64,000 nucleotides of DNA from Flavobacterium coralii (GCF_019891545.1 NZ_JAHDIU010000005.1:106115-170114); one strand, 5' to 3'. Counted from the first letter of the stretch, positions 8,101-15,762 are shown. Notes: a model not told the origin generated them from the letters alone. Made by a program: numbers and translations.

Positions 8101-9979
8101 ATACAATATCAATAAGCATTTCAAGGTCGGCAGTAATTTTATTTACTTCCTCCTGTAATGCCTTGCCTTCTGCAACCGTAGTTATGCTTTCAATTGCGCC
8201 TTTCTTTTCATCAACACGGGCGTGATACGGCTCCAGCGCCTTATCATCCATAAGGAACTGCACGCAGTTTTGCGATATTTTCTCCGTTTCCTCAACTATC
8301 TCGGCTTCCAGCGTGTTGATGAACTCCGAATCCACATACCGCACTTCACGCAGGCTTATAACCTCGCCACGCAATGAACGTAAAGCAGCTAAATCAGCTA
8401 CATATACATCAATGTCATCCAGCGGCGAGCTTTTTATTTTTACAAACAGGCTTTCGGCTTTCTGGCGTACCTCATCCGTAAGTTTTTTTGCATTCTGTCT
8501 TAGCTGCACCACCTTTTCAAATTCGTCTATGGCGGCGTTGGCCGTTTTCTTTATTTCGGTAAGCGGCAGGTTCAGCTCAAAAGTTTCCTTGCTGTTTATC
8601 CAGTAATAACCATCGAGTATGTTCTGCGCCATGCGGGTAAGGTCGGCATACAAACCCTCGTAATCGTCATTTTTGTTCAGTAGCGTTATAATAGCCTGGC
8701 AATCCGCCATAGCTTTCACAATATCCTTATTGCCTATTTTGTAGATGTAGCTGTCTTTATGCGGCGACGGCATAAAATCGCCTTTTACAAACGGCGTTTG
8801 CCATATCTGCACCAAATGGTTCTTTGTAGCCTCATCCTCCGCGCGGAAGTAACACAGTTCACCATTCTTTAAAATGGTAAAGCCGTTACATACTATGGGT
8901 GTGGTTACCTCTCGGGTAATAAGATTGTACTGCATCAGCACATACTGCCCGAATTTTTCTTCATAGAACACATACATAAAGTCTTCGCCGTTTGGCGACG
9001 CTATGCGTTCCTGGAACATTAGGTTCTGCAGGCTGTTTTCATACATCTTATACTCCCCTGTTTGCAGGTAATAGCCGTTAGAAAAAATTAGCCCGTGGTC
9101 GTCCGGCAGCAGTATTGCCGAAGTTTCAAGACTATCTATCTTGCGGACTTCCTGCAGCTTGTGGTTGTATATAAAGTAGCGCGGCTCTTCCTGAAACGGT
9201 TTTATGCGAAGTGCGATAAGGTTACCCAGGTCGGCATACTGAAAGTTACCATCGTCCAGTGTCTGGTCCGGGTGCGATACCTCCTCGTCATAAATACCTT
9301 TACCAACCGTGGTGTTATCCTCAATCTTAATGGTGAGGGTGCCACCAACAGTTTCTACAAACACCTTGTCGAGTATCGACACATGCGGGTGCTTGCCATA
9401 ACGCTGCATATCGCGGGTGGTTTCCTGCAAGCGGAAATCGTGCTGGCGCGGGAATTTGTATTCGTGGTCGCTGCGGTTATCTATATAAGTAAGCGTGTTG
9501 TCCTTAATCAGCCACTTAAAGGTCTTTATGTCGCTAAGGCGGTCGCTTATCTGGAACACCATGTGCAGGTAGTTGCCGGCAATAAAGAATTTACGGAAAC
9601 TGGTATCCCTGTAGTATTTATAAAGGTTGAAGAAATCGGAATGGAAGGTTTCGTCATTTATAAACTCAAGCCCTTCTTCACGAAATTCTTCATTTTCATA
9701 TATATAGATGCTGAAAACATCTTCCGCCTTAATATCGGTACGCAGCCCAAAGTGCACGTTATAGCCCAGTATGCACCTTTCACCTATCGACACAATATCG
9801 GCAGGGATGCAGTTGTTTTGGGTAATAATGCGGTTATTGGCTATGAGTTTGGTTTCTATACTGCCAAAAACTTCCTTACGGGCTTCATTAAGCTTTTGCA
9901 GCCTGCCCAAAAGGTCGTTTTTCTGGGTTTGCAAACGCCCCTGTATAATCTCATAGGTACCGCCTTCCAGTGTACTCAT
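5126..9979 (-). CDS. Giant AAA+ ATPase with DUF3686-like N-terminal region
   Basis: A 1617-residue cytoplasmic protein, last in the YbjN-PspA-YqiJ-flotillin set. Residues about 30-420 are beta-rich and look like the DUF3686 region of proteins often labelled DNA repair ATPase. Residues about 450-860 are long charged coiled coil. An all-helical part precedes an AAA+ module with Walker A SPPGYGKT (about 1255), Walker B NVMLYLDDIQH (about 1323), a sensor-1 Asn in VVMAGNPYTETGE and a likely arginine finger in IPDMLANRADIYN. By analogy with AAA+ partners of PspA/ESCRT-III-like proteins it could remodel PspA or flotillin assemblies. That is inference. The gap to the flotillin gene is 139 bp and contains a hairpin. 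No homologue with a proven function is known to me. Confidence 0.85.
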   Translation of the reverse strand: MSTLEGGTYEIIQGRLQTQKNDLLGRLQKLNEARKEVFGSIETKLIANNRIITQNNCIPADIVSIGERCILGYNVHFGLRTDIKAEDVFSIYIYENEEFREEGLEFINDETFHSDFFNLYKYYRDTSFRKFFIAGNYLHMVFQISDRLSDIKTFKWLIKDNTLTYIDNRSDHEYKFPRQHDFRLQETTRDMQRYGKHPHVSILDKVFVETVGGTLTIKIEDNTTVGKGIYDEEVSHPDQTLDDGNFQYADLGNLIALRIKPFQEEPRYFIYNHKLQEVRKIDSLETSAILLPDDHGLIFSNGYYLQTGEYKMYENSLQNLMFQERIASPNGEDFMYVFYEEKFGQYVLMQYNLITREVTTPIVCNGFTILKNGELCYFRAEDEATKNHLVQIWQTPFVKGDFMPSPHKDSYIYKIGNKDIVKAMADCQAIITLLNKNDDYEGLYADLTRMAQNILDGYYWINSKETFELNLPLTEIKKTANAAIDEFEKVVQLRQNAKKLTDEVRQKAESLFVKIKSSPLDDIDVYVADLAALRSLRGEVISLREVRYVDSEFINTLEAEIVEETEKISQNCVQFLMDDKALEPYHARVDEKKGAIESITTVAEGKALQEEVNKITADLEMLIDIVSNLKIEDTSKSTQIINNISLIFATLNRVKADIKNKITSLGSKEAKADFAAQVKLIDQSIVNALDRAVTPEKADELLNKISVQLEDLETRFADYEEFTGSVMEKREEVYSAFEARKNALIEARNKKAVAIETASGRILKNVAAKALTFNSVDEINGYFASDLMIGKLRDLVQQLHELEDTGKAEAIETELKSAREDALRKLKDKQELYEDGENIIRLGKHKFAVNKQPLDLTIVYKDGSLQYHLTGTDFYQDIKDSTLLSSQKYWNQELVSENEHIYRSAFLAYKIFRNQNPQQLFEMEDSALQALVSEETSKNYTEGYVKGVHDADAFKILKVLAAKHHNLGLLRYAPATRALAQFFWYGMEDEARTKLNKKIKASGAVLSVFPNSREFEYVIDDIAQRLQAFINETAFGRAFTEDVAQAAHYLFEELKDDDAFTLSHKAAQLTENFLKMLESKNASVSFRHNIDNAPDKESGVLLAAQWVASYLNETGQQQFLNYLYEVTALLLYRHESAEKVVAIEPSEEIKELAGSHPTVIDGNYSFHYHEFIRLLSQYFEEEVPAFEKFRAERHRIGQEMKEQLRLNEFMPKVLTSFVRNKLIDQVYLPLFGDNLAKQLGTAGENRRTDRSGMLLLVSPPGYGKTTLMEYIANRLGLVFMKINGPAIGHDITSVDPSSATNAAAREELKKLNLALEMGNNVMLYLDDIQHCSPEFLQKFISLADGTRKIEGVYNGQPKTYDMKSKKFCVVMAGNPYTETGEKFRIPDMLANRADIYNLGDVIGNKADLFELSLIENALTANPVLAGLMAKNADDLYPLIQMAETGQRDGADLKGNHSKQEIETYVALLDKIIKVRNVVLKANAAYIASAAMEDAYRTEPPFRLQGSYRDMNKLVAKIVPVMNDEEVDTLLLSHYRNETQTLTSAAEANLLKYKEMTNSLNEDEKARWASIKETFVKNNKLKGFGDRNEMALMLSQVAEFTEHLEGIKDILKKGIEQK

Positions 9980-10064
9980 GTTTATTTTTAATTAAAGTTA
10001 AAAGGTTTGAAGCAGCAGTAACTATATGCTTAACAAACTTTTATGCGGTAATAAGGAAAAGTAA

Positions 10065-10090
10065 CCTCCGGCACCATGGGGCGCCGAAGG
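10065..10090 (-). terminator. Hairpin between flotillin and AAA+ genes
   Basis: On the minus strand CCTTCGGCGCC and GGTGCCGGAGG pair over 11 bp (two G-U pairs) around a CCAT loop, about 30 nt after the flotillin stop. The downstream sequence is TTACTTTTCCTTATT, T-rich but not a clean run. It could be a partial terminator or a processing/stability element that sets lower expression of the ATPase. Confidence 0.45.
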
Positions 10091-10118
10091 CATTATTTAA
10101 AAAAATCAACTAAACTGC

Positions 10119-12179
10119 CTATCCCAGCTTTTTATCCGATAGGCCCATGCTTTTGGCCATCAGCATCAGGTTAGAGAACAGGCCTTTCTCGCCCGAGTCG
10201 TCACTGCGTTTTTGCAGCTCCATCAATAATCCGGCAACGGTAAGGTTCTTAATGTCCTCGCTTGAAATGCCATATTTATCAGCAAAACCCTTTATACGGT
10301 CCAGCAGGTTTTCCCTGCTTTCGCCGCCCTCGCCAAGAATGGCATCTTTTATCTCGCTGATGTTCTCGCTGTGGTTTACCAGCCTGTCAAAGCCTTTAGC
10401 GCGGGTAATCTGGTTCACGATCTGGTCAAAGAACATCGTTTCGCCACCCACAATATCAATCTTGGCAGCCTTAAGCGCTTCGCCTATAACATTGGCTTGT
10501 GCATCGGCTATATCCTTCTGTATGTTGATGTGGGCAAGATCTACCTGTAGCTCTTTGTTAAGCCTTAGCTTGAACTCTTCGTGCTCTTTACCTACACCGT
10601 CAAGCTTTTTCATCGCTTCGGCTTTTTCTTCTATGCCGCTTGCTTCTGCCATTGCTTTTTCTTTAATAACAGTAGCTTCAGAAAGTCCAAGTTCCCTTTC
10701 GGCTTCGGCTTTTGCCTTAAGGCCTGCGGCCTCGGCAAGCGCCTTCTTCTCAATAACAAGGGCATCAACAATACCCTGCCTTTCGTTAGCATCGGCTTTG
10801 GCGTGCATTACCTGCGCTTCAGAAAGTCCGAATGTAGCATCTTCCTTCGCTTTGGCTTCGGCAAGTATTTTGCGGGCTTCGGCTTCTTTTTCGCTGGCAG
10901 CCATCCTTGCGGCAGCCTCTATGTTAATCTCTTCGGCTTTTTGCTTGGCGGCTTCTTTCTCTGCCTCGGCAGCCTTAAGACGCTTAATGTACAGCTCTTC
11001 ACTTTCTTTTTCAGCAAGGGTAACCGCTACTTTTTTCTTCCTCTCGGCATCCTTAAATGCCTCGATATCCTTAACGCTTTCCTGCTCTGTAACCACTCCT
11101 TTTTCGAGCATTACCCTGTCGCGGATAACATTTTGTATGTTTTTGCGCTCAACCTCAACCGCCTTGTCTTTTTCAATCTGGGCAAGGGTAACAATACGCT
11201 CCCTCTCGGTTTGCTCTAATGCGCGGTCTTTTTCTACCCTTTCGGTTTCTACGGCGGCGGTACGCTCTTTGTTCTTGGCGGCTACAATAACCAGCCTGTC
11301 TTTATTTTCTTCTGCAACAAGCACTTTTTCAGCCGTGTTGATTCGGGCTGTTTCACTCTTAAGCCTTTCTTCTTCGTTTACTTTTGCTATCTCGGCTTCC
11401 TCACGGGCTTTGATGTTCGCAATTTCACGTTTTTGTATCTCTTCCTTCTCGGCAAGCTGGCGGTCTAACGCCAAGATAGCCTCACGTGCCTCAACGTCCT
11501 GCTTGCGGATGGTTTTCTCTTCATCCCTACGGATAAGGTTCGATTTTATGTTTTGTGCCGCTGTAAGCTCTGTAATCTTCTTAATACCTTCAGAGTCAAG
11601 AATGTTATCGGTCTTAAGGTGGCTTAATGAAGTCTGCTCCAGGTCGTCTATAGCACAGTCATCCAGTATATACCCGTTAAGGTCGGTACCGATGATAGAG
11701 ATAATCTCTTCGCGGAACTCGCTGCGCGCTTCGTATAATTCGATAAAGTCGAACTTCTTACCTACTGTTTTAAGTGCTTCAGAAAATTTAGCATCAAACA
11801 GGTTGCGAAGTACTTCTATTTCGCTGGCCCTTTCGCAGCCAATGGTTTGTGCCACATTGATAATATCGGCAGCCGATTTGTTTATCTTGATAAAGAAGGT
11901 AACCTTAATATCGGCACGGATGTTATCTTTACAGATAAGCCCGTTTACGCCGGTGCGCTCTACTTCGAGCTTTTTTACAGAGATATCCATTATCTCCATT
12001 TTGTGCAGTACCGGCACTACAAGCCCGGCATTAAAAAATACCTTGGTACCGCCTGCGCCTGTGCGCACAAGAACTTTGCCCTGTATGGTTTTCTTATACA
12101 TAGAGATAACCCATACCAAAAGGCCGATAACCACAATGATAATGGCTATCATAGTAATTAACAGAGTGTTTCCTAACAT
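10119..12179 (-). CDS. Flotillin/SPFH-family protein (YqiK-type)
   Basis: A 686-residue membrane-anchored scaffold. One N-terminal transmembrane helix (about residues 5-28, TMIAIIIVVIGLLVWVI) is followed by an SPFH/Band-7 domain (about 35-215). A very long Ala/Glu/Lys coiled coil (about 215-560) with many EAEA-type repeats comes next, then a C-terminal region with RAKGFDRLVNHSENISEI, typical of the YqiK branch. Such proteins oligomerise into large rings or cages on the cytoplasmic face and organise membrane microdomains. In Escherichia coli YqiK is encoded next to YqiJ, and the same pairing is seen here with the gene just upstream. The biased codon content of the coiled coil leaves a long open frame on the opposite strand, which is a shadow. 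Confidence 0.9.
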   Translation of the reverse strand: MLGNTLLITMIAIIIVVIGLLVWVISMYKKTIQGKVLVRTGAGGTKVFFNAGLVVPVLHKMEIMDISVKKLEVERTGVNGLICKDNIRADIKVTFFIKINKSAADIINVAQTIGCERASEIEVLRNLFDAKFSEALKTVGKKFDFIELYEARSEFREEIISIIGTDLNGYILDDCAIDDLEQTSLSHLKTDNILDSEGIKKITELTAAQNIKSNLIRRDEEKTIRKQDVEAREAILALDRQLAEKEEIQKREIANIKAREEAEIAKVNEEERLKSETARINTAEKVLVAEENKDRLVIVAAKNKERTAAVETERVEKDRALEQTERERIVTLAQIEKDKAVEVERKNIQNVIRDRVMLEKGVVTEQESVKDIEAFKDAERKKKVAVTLAEKESEELYIKRLKAAEAEKEAAKQKAEEINIEAAARMAASEKEAEARKILAEAKAKEDATFGLSEAQVMHAKADANERQGIVDALVIEKKALAEAAGLKAKAEAERELGLSEATVIKEKAMAEASGIEEKAEAMKKLDGVGKEHEEFKLRLNKELQVDLAHINIQKDIADAQANVIGEALKAAKIDIVGGETMFFDQIVNQITRAKGFDRLVNHSENISEIKDAILGEGGESRENLLDRIKGFADKYGISSEDIKNLTVAGLLMELQKRSDDSGEKGLFSNLMLMAKSMGLSDKKLG

Positions 12180-12205
12180 TGTAATTTAGTGTTTAATTGA
12201 TTGGT

Positions 12206-12280
12206 TTATAAAATAAATTCAAGAACAGATGTTATCAGGCCTATTAGTGCCCTGATAAGCGTGGTAAAAAAATATATCAT
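12206..12280 (-). CDS. Possible 24-residue hydrophobic micropeptide
   Basis: Between the YqiJ-like and flotillin genes an ATG at 12280-12278 opens a 24-codon frame ending TAA at 12206. It starts MIYFFTTLIRALIGL and ends SVLEFIL. One Arg and one Glu sit in an otherwise hydrophobic stretch long enough to span a membrane once. No Shine-Dalgarno is visible, but neighbouring genes lack one too. It fills most of an otherwise empty 136-bp gap within a same-strand gene set. Short frames arise by chance, so it remains tentative. Confidence 0.3.
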   Translation of the reverse strand: MIYFFTTLIRALIGLITSVLEFIL

Positions 12281-12315
12281 GGTTGTTGGATGTTATGATG
12301 GTTATGCAGTTTAAA

Positions 12316-12969
12316 TCAATAGTCAAACTTTTCTACAAGGTAATACCTCCTGTCGTCGCTTTCGCGCACTATTACAGCCTGCTGCCCTGCGGCAATATCC
12401 TCTTCTGTATTGCTTCTGGCATACAGCTTCATAGGGTCGCCGTTAACGGTTAACTCTATCATGCCTGTTTTTTGCGGCCCTACTGTTGACACCACACTAC
12501 ACCTGCGCCCTAAAAAATCTATTTCGGGCTCACCTTTGTGGTTTACCTGCCTGTACAGGTAACCCAGCGGCTTTGCCAGCAGCTTTACAAAGAAAAGGCT
12601 CAGCAACAGGTTGGGTATTATCAGCAGGAAGCCCAGCAGGGTGCTCTCTATACCCAGGTAATAGGTAATGTTTACACCTATAAGCCACATGCTGAAGAAC
12701 ATAATGGTAACAATAAACATCAGGGGCAGCTCATCAAAGTTAAAGTACTCCAGTACCTTCATAAAACTGCTGCCTTCTGTAGCGCCTTCGCTGCTGGTGG
12801 GGTCGGCATCAAAATCAGCATCAATATCAGCCGAGTCAAAGTCTATGCTGAAATGGTCGGGGTCAAGGCCGGCAATAATTACCAATATCCAATATATCAC
12901 CATAACGATAGACATTATGGTAAAAAAGGCATTTACGGGCGAAAAAGAAATTTCTATTAATTCCTTCAT
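12316..12969 (-). CDS. YqiJ-like (DUF1449) membrane protein with OB-fold tail
   Basis: A 217-residue inner-membrane protein. There is a hydrophobic helix at about 12-34, an acidic insert rich in Asp (DFDSADIDADFDADP, about 42-58), and two or three helices between about 80 and 140. The C-terminal soluble region (about 148-217) contains the LGRRCSVVSTVGPQKTGMIEL block expected of an NfeD/OB-fold domain. NfeD-like proteins are the standard partners of flotillins, and YqiJ is the partner of YqiK, matching the gene next to it. It probably anchors or recruits the flotillin scaffold. It starts 12 bp after the PspA gene, so it belongs to the same transcript. Confidence 0.82.
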   Translation of the reverse strand: MKELIEISFSPVNAFFTIMSIVMVIYWILVIIAGLDPDHFSIDFDSADIDADFDADPTSSEGATEGSSFMKVLEYFNFDELPLMFIVTIMFFSMWLIGVNITYYLGIESTLLGFLLIIPNLLLSLFFVKLLAKPLGYLYRQVNHKGEPEIDFLGRRCSVVSTVGPQKTGMIELTVNGDPMKLYARSNTEEDIAAGQQAVIVRESDDRRYYLVEKFDY

Positions 12970-12981
12970 TGGGTTTGTTTG

Positions 12982-13698
12982 TTACTCGTTCTTTTCGCCG
13001 CCGATGCCCATTTGCGCCTTTAGCTTTTCAAGCTCGCTCACCGCTTTGGATTTTTTTACATCAACAGCATTATCTATCTCTGCATCTATAGATTTAGATG
13101 CACCGGCAATTTCGCCATAAGCTTCGGCAAGGGCTTCTTCCTGCAACACCTTTTCCTTCATGCGCTCCAGTAAAGAAATAGTTCCGTTACTGTCTATCTT
13201 TGCCATCTGCTTGTTCAGGTTCTTAGTGGCATCGGCCACCTTAACACGGCTGCGCAGTATTTTAAGCTCGTTCTCCCATTTATTTATGTTCTGCTTAATG
13301 GTCTGCACGTTGGCTTCCATCTGCAGTACATTATGGTCAAACTTCTCTTTATCGGTTTCTGCCCGCTTTTGGTGTACTAACGACTCTTCTTTCTTAACAA
13401 GCGCTTCGGTAGCCAAACGGTCTGCCTCCTCCGGCTCTATGCCGCCTTTCTGGGCTTTTTTGAGTATCAGCATGGCTTTTTCACTGTAATCTTCAGCTTT
13501 GTTACCATACTCTTCCACCTCATTCTTGGCACGTATGCTCATTGCCTTAACCTGTGCAAGCGCCTCAAGGCTCTTGTCAAGGTCGTCTTTCATATCCCTT
13601 ATGCCCTGCTCGGTCATTTTTATCGGGTCTTCCATCCCGTCTATCGCATGGTGCACTTCGGCCTGCCCAATTTTGAATAATCTTCTTAAAAATCTCAT
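12982..13698 (-). CDS. PspA/IM30-family membrane-stress protein
   Basis: A 238-residue protein made almost entirely of helices and coiled coil, opening with MRFLRRLFKIGQAEVHHAID, an amphipathic membrane-binding start. It then has the family pattern DGMEDPIKMTEQGIRDMKDDL. PspA/IM30/Vipp1 proteins are bacterial relatives of ESCRT-III. They polymerise on the inner membrane and protect or repair it. Length (about 220-240) is normal. It starts 4 bp after the YbjN-like gene and precedes the YqiJ-like gene. This arrangement is close to the E. coli yjfI-yjfJ pair. It has no PspF/PspBC neighbours, so control must differ from the classical phage-shock system. Confidence 0.88.
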   Translation of the reverse strand: MRFLRRLFKIGQAEVHHAIDGMEDPIKMTEQGIRDMKDDLDKSLEALAQVKAMSIRAKNEVEEYGNKAEDYSEKAMLILKKAQKGGIEPEEADRLATEALVKKEESLVHQKRAETDKEKFDHNVLQMEANVQTIKQNINKWENELKILRSRVKVADATKNLNKQMAKIDSNGTISLLERMKEKVLQEEALAEAYGEIAGASKSIDAEIDNAVDVKKSKAVSELEKLKAQMGIGGEKNE

Positions 13699-13702
13699 CG
13701 CA

Positions 13703-14098
13703 TTAATTTTTTGAAAAGTTAATAATCTGTTCCGAATACTCGCTTAGCAGCAGGCTCAGCGAATTTAACGTTGCCCCAAACTCGTTCTGGTCTAAATTTT
13801 CGAGTTGAAGCGAGTCCCTGAAAATTACTTTTCTGCCTGTATCATCAAGCACAAACGCCCCGTGAATAATATCGCGGTTCTTTTGGAGCAGCTCCTTAAA
13901 CACCGGGTAAGCATCCGGCTTTACCTCAAACAGGAACTGTTCGAAAATAACAATTGGGTATGCCACACAGATAATAAGGTTAACTATACCCTCCTGCTCG
14001 TTGCTGACCATGAAAACGCATTCGCTCTTGTTTTCATATTTAATTTCCAGCTGAAGCTCATTCAGGTAATTCTTTACCACTCCGAAATAGTCTTTCAT
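13703..14098 (-). CDS. YbjN/YjfI-like protein (Tir-chaperone-like fold)
   Basis: A 131-residue soluble protein, first gene of the PspA-flotillin set. The sequence (strand-rich first half, then GAFVLDDTGRKVIFRDSL and a helical end LNSLSLLLSEYSEQI) fits the YbjN or DUF2170/YjfI families, which share a type III secretion chaperone-like fold. Such genes often stand directly before a PspA gene. A chaperone or adaptor role for PspA is plausible but unproven. Transcription should start in the 210-bp gap shared with the divergent XRE regulator. Confidence 0.7.
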   Translation of the reverse strand: MKDYFGVVKNYLNELQLEIKYENKSECVFMVSNEQEGIVNLIICVAYPIVIFEQFLFEVKPDAYPVFKELLQKNRDIIHGAFVLDDTGRKVIFRDSLQLENLDQNEFGATLNSLSLLLSEYSEQIINFSKN

Positions 14099-14216
14099 GT
14101 TACAGTAATTAAATAATTTTATAAAACTCGCTTTTTTTTCGTGTGTTCACAAATATTGTTTTAAGTAGTTTTTAACAACATACTACTCAAATAATCTTCG
14201 CAACACGCTCATCATA

Positions 14217-14294
14217 TTAGCAATATTTGTATATTTGCTCATATTGTTAGCACAAAGTTATATAATTTATTCTACATTGCAAATATTATTAGCA
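14217..14294. promoter_or_regulatory. Three TTAGCA direct repeats in divergent promoter region
   Basis: TTAGCA occurs at 14217-14222, 14247-14252 and 14289-14294, spaced 30 and 42 bp, close to whole helical turns. Each lies near an AATATT or ATTTG element. They flank the putative -7 box of the XRE gene and sit between it and the PspA operon. This is a reasonable operator candidate for the XRE protein. Confidence 0.4.
14230..14237 (+). promoter_or_regulatory. Promoter -7 box (TATATTTG) for XRE gene
   Basis: A perfect TAnnTTTG match 72 bp before the ATG at 14309. It lies between the first and second TTAGCA repeats, so repressor binding there would block initiation. Confidence 0.45.
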
Positions 14295-14308
14295 AAATAT
14301 TTTAGGTT

Positions 14309-15067
14309 ATGTTCGGAAAGAATTTAAAAAAAATACGCAGCGTTCACGGTATGAGCCAGCAGGAATTTGCAGAACTATTTGATTTAAAGCGTGGTACGCT
14401 TGGCGCTTATGAAGAAGACCGCAGTAATCCAAAGCTGGAAACGGTAATGAAAATTGCTAAACATTTTAGCATAGGTGTAGAAGACCTGCTCACTAAAGAG
14501 CTTACCGTGAATAAATTACTACGCTTTAACGAAGCCATAACCACAGGAGATGCGGCAGAACAAGATACTGCATTTAAAGGCATTCCCTGTATTATTGAAG
14601 GAAAGGCAGCAGAATTTATAGCAATTTACACTAATACTAATAATATTAGCAAAACGAAATTGCCTCTTGTTTGCCTGCCTAATGTAGAAGGCGACGATAA
14701 AATAGCACTGGTTGTAGATGACTTAACTATGTCGGGCGGGGCTTCCGGTTTTTTACCAAAAGATATGGTTATAGGGCAAAATATTGATTTAAAAGACATA
14801 GCATCAACCAACAGGGAACTTGTAATAGCACTAACCGAAACAGCACTGCTGCTGCGTAAAATGAGTTATCAGGGCGACAAGGTAGTGCTTAAGGCCAACC
14901 ACCCGGGGGTAGAACCTGTAGCACTGGACACAACAGAAGTTAAGGGCATCTGGAGAGTAGTACATGTTTTTAGGTACACCATGCCTACCGGCGAAAATGA
15001 ACTGGAACAACGACTTGCCCAGCTTGAAAATACAATTGCTGCTTTACGCCAAAGGCCGGGATGGTAA
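14309..15067 (+). CDS. XRE-family regulator with S24/LexA-like C-terminal region
   Basis: A 252-residue DNA-binding protein. Residues 3-60 form a Cro/CI helix-turn-helix (MSQQEFAELFDLKRGTLGAYE). The C-terminal half ends with EVKGIWRVVHVFR, a pattern seen in the S24 peptidase-like dimerisation domains of CI-type repressors. A clear Ser-Lys self-cleavage pair is not obvious. The last 20 residues form a short coiled coil (LEQRLAQLENTIAALRQ). It is divergent from the PspA-flotillin operon across 210 bp with repeated TTAGCA motifs, so it may control itself and that operon. The regulatory target is inferred from position only. Confidence 0.8.
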   Translation: MFGKNLKKIRSVHGMSQQEFAELFDLKRGTLGAYEEDRSNPKLETVMKIAKHFSIGVEDLLTKELTVNKLLRFNEAITTGDAAEQDTAFKGIPCIIEGKAAEFIAIYTNTNNISKTKLPLVCLPNVEGDDKIALVVDDLTMSGGASGFLPKDMVIGQNIDLKDIASTNRELVIALTETALLLRKMSYQGDKVVLKANHPGVEPVALDTTEVKGIWRVVHVFRYTMPTGENELEQRLAQLENTIAALRQRPGW

Positions 15068-15102
15068 AAATGATAATAGCTGATATATTAACTTCAATTT
15101 AG

Positions 15103-15762
15103 ATGGAAGAATTTAATATGTTTAAAATACTAAATAAGGATGATAAGGAATTAATACATTCAGCCTTTATAAGGTATCTTATGTTAAGAAATAATTGTTT
15201 TTATAACTTTATAAATGCTCCTTTATTAAAATATGACATACCTATTTTAGAAAAGGCATACACTACAAAAGTAAACCGAAAAAACAAAAAATACAGAATT
15301 GATATTGAAGTAAGTAGTTTTGATAAAAGTACGATAATAATAATCGAAAATAAATTCAAGTCGTTTCCTAACAACAAACAGTTAGAGTGTTATGATCGAA
15401 TATATAACGAAAAATACAATGGGATCAGAATAATTAAATATTTATTTTGTTTTGATAAAAATATTTTTAAAAACACTACTGAATGGATAGTTTTTGATTA
15501 TAATGATTTAATCGATTATATTAAAATTATTCTTTCAAAAGTCAATTCAAAAGATGAAAGAATATTTATTCAACACTATTTAAACTTTTTAAATGAATAC
15601 ATAGAAAAATATTCAATTTTAAAAGCTGATTTTAGTAAACTACTTATAAATCAATCTAATAATGAAAATAAATTTTGGCTTAAAATCTTTTACTCTGCAT
15701 TAGAAATTAGATTACATGAATATTTTAAAAAAGAAGGAATAACAATAAATTTTTTTTTTTAG
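15103..15762 (+). CDS. PD-(D/E)XK nuclease-like protein, N-terminal part (frameshifted)
   Basis: A 219-residue open frame that looks like the first two thirds of a PDDEXK_4-type nuclease. The core is Asp67 in RIDIEV, Glu82-x-Lys84 in IIIIENKFKS and Gln93-Leu94, matching the family pattern in which an ENK is followed by a QL-x-x-Y block. The N-terminal HSAFIRYLM segment also fits. It ends in a run of 11 T at 15750-15760 where the frame hits TAG. A one-base shift there joins it to the downstream frame. The gene is much more AT-rich than its neighbours, suggesting acquisition by transfer. Proteins of this type often occur in defence or accessory regions; here it stands alone. Confidence 0.7.
   Translation: MEEFNMFKILNKDDKELIHSAFIRYLMLRNNCFYNFINAPLLKYDIPILEKAYTTKVNRKNKKYRIDIEVSSFDKSTIIIIENKFKSFPNNKQLECYDRIYNEKYNGIRIIKYLFCFDKNIFKNTTEWIVFDYNDLIDYIKIILSKVNSKDERIFIQHYLNFLNEYIEKYSILKADFSKLLINQSNNENKFWLKIFYSALEIRLHEYFKKEGITINFFF
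15750..15760 (+). repeat. Homopolymer of 11 T inside the nuclease gene
   Basis: Eleven consecutive T bases separate the two halves of the nuclease-like gene. Twelve (or nine) T would join the frames. The tract could mediate phase variation by slipped-strand mispairing, -1 ribosomal slippage, or simply be a sequencing error. Confidence 0.8.

Noticed and set aside
9095-9991. A 298-codon open frame on the plus strand opposite the start of the AAA+ gene (and a similar 217-codon one at 5612-6265)
   Set aside because: No domain, no start region and composition of a shadow; the opposite strand encodes a continuous 1617-residue protein with AAA+ motifs.
9980-10118. A 23-codon frame between the flotillin and AAA+ genes
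   Set aside because: It lies over the hairpin at 10065-10090 and has no distinguishing features; the hairpin explains the sequence better.
10147-12189. A 680-codon open frame on the plus strand opposite the flotillin gene
   Set aside because: Its product is a low-complexity Ser/Ala/Phe-rich string, the expected antisense of a Glu/Ala/Lys coiled coil. The minus-strand gene has clear SPFH and coiled-coil features.
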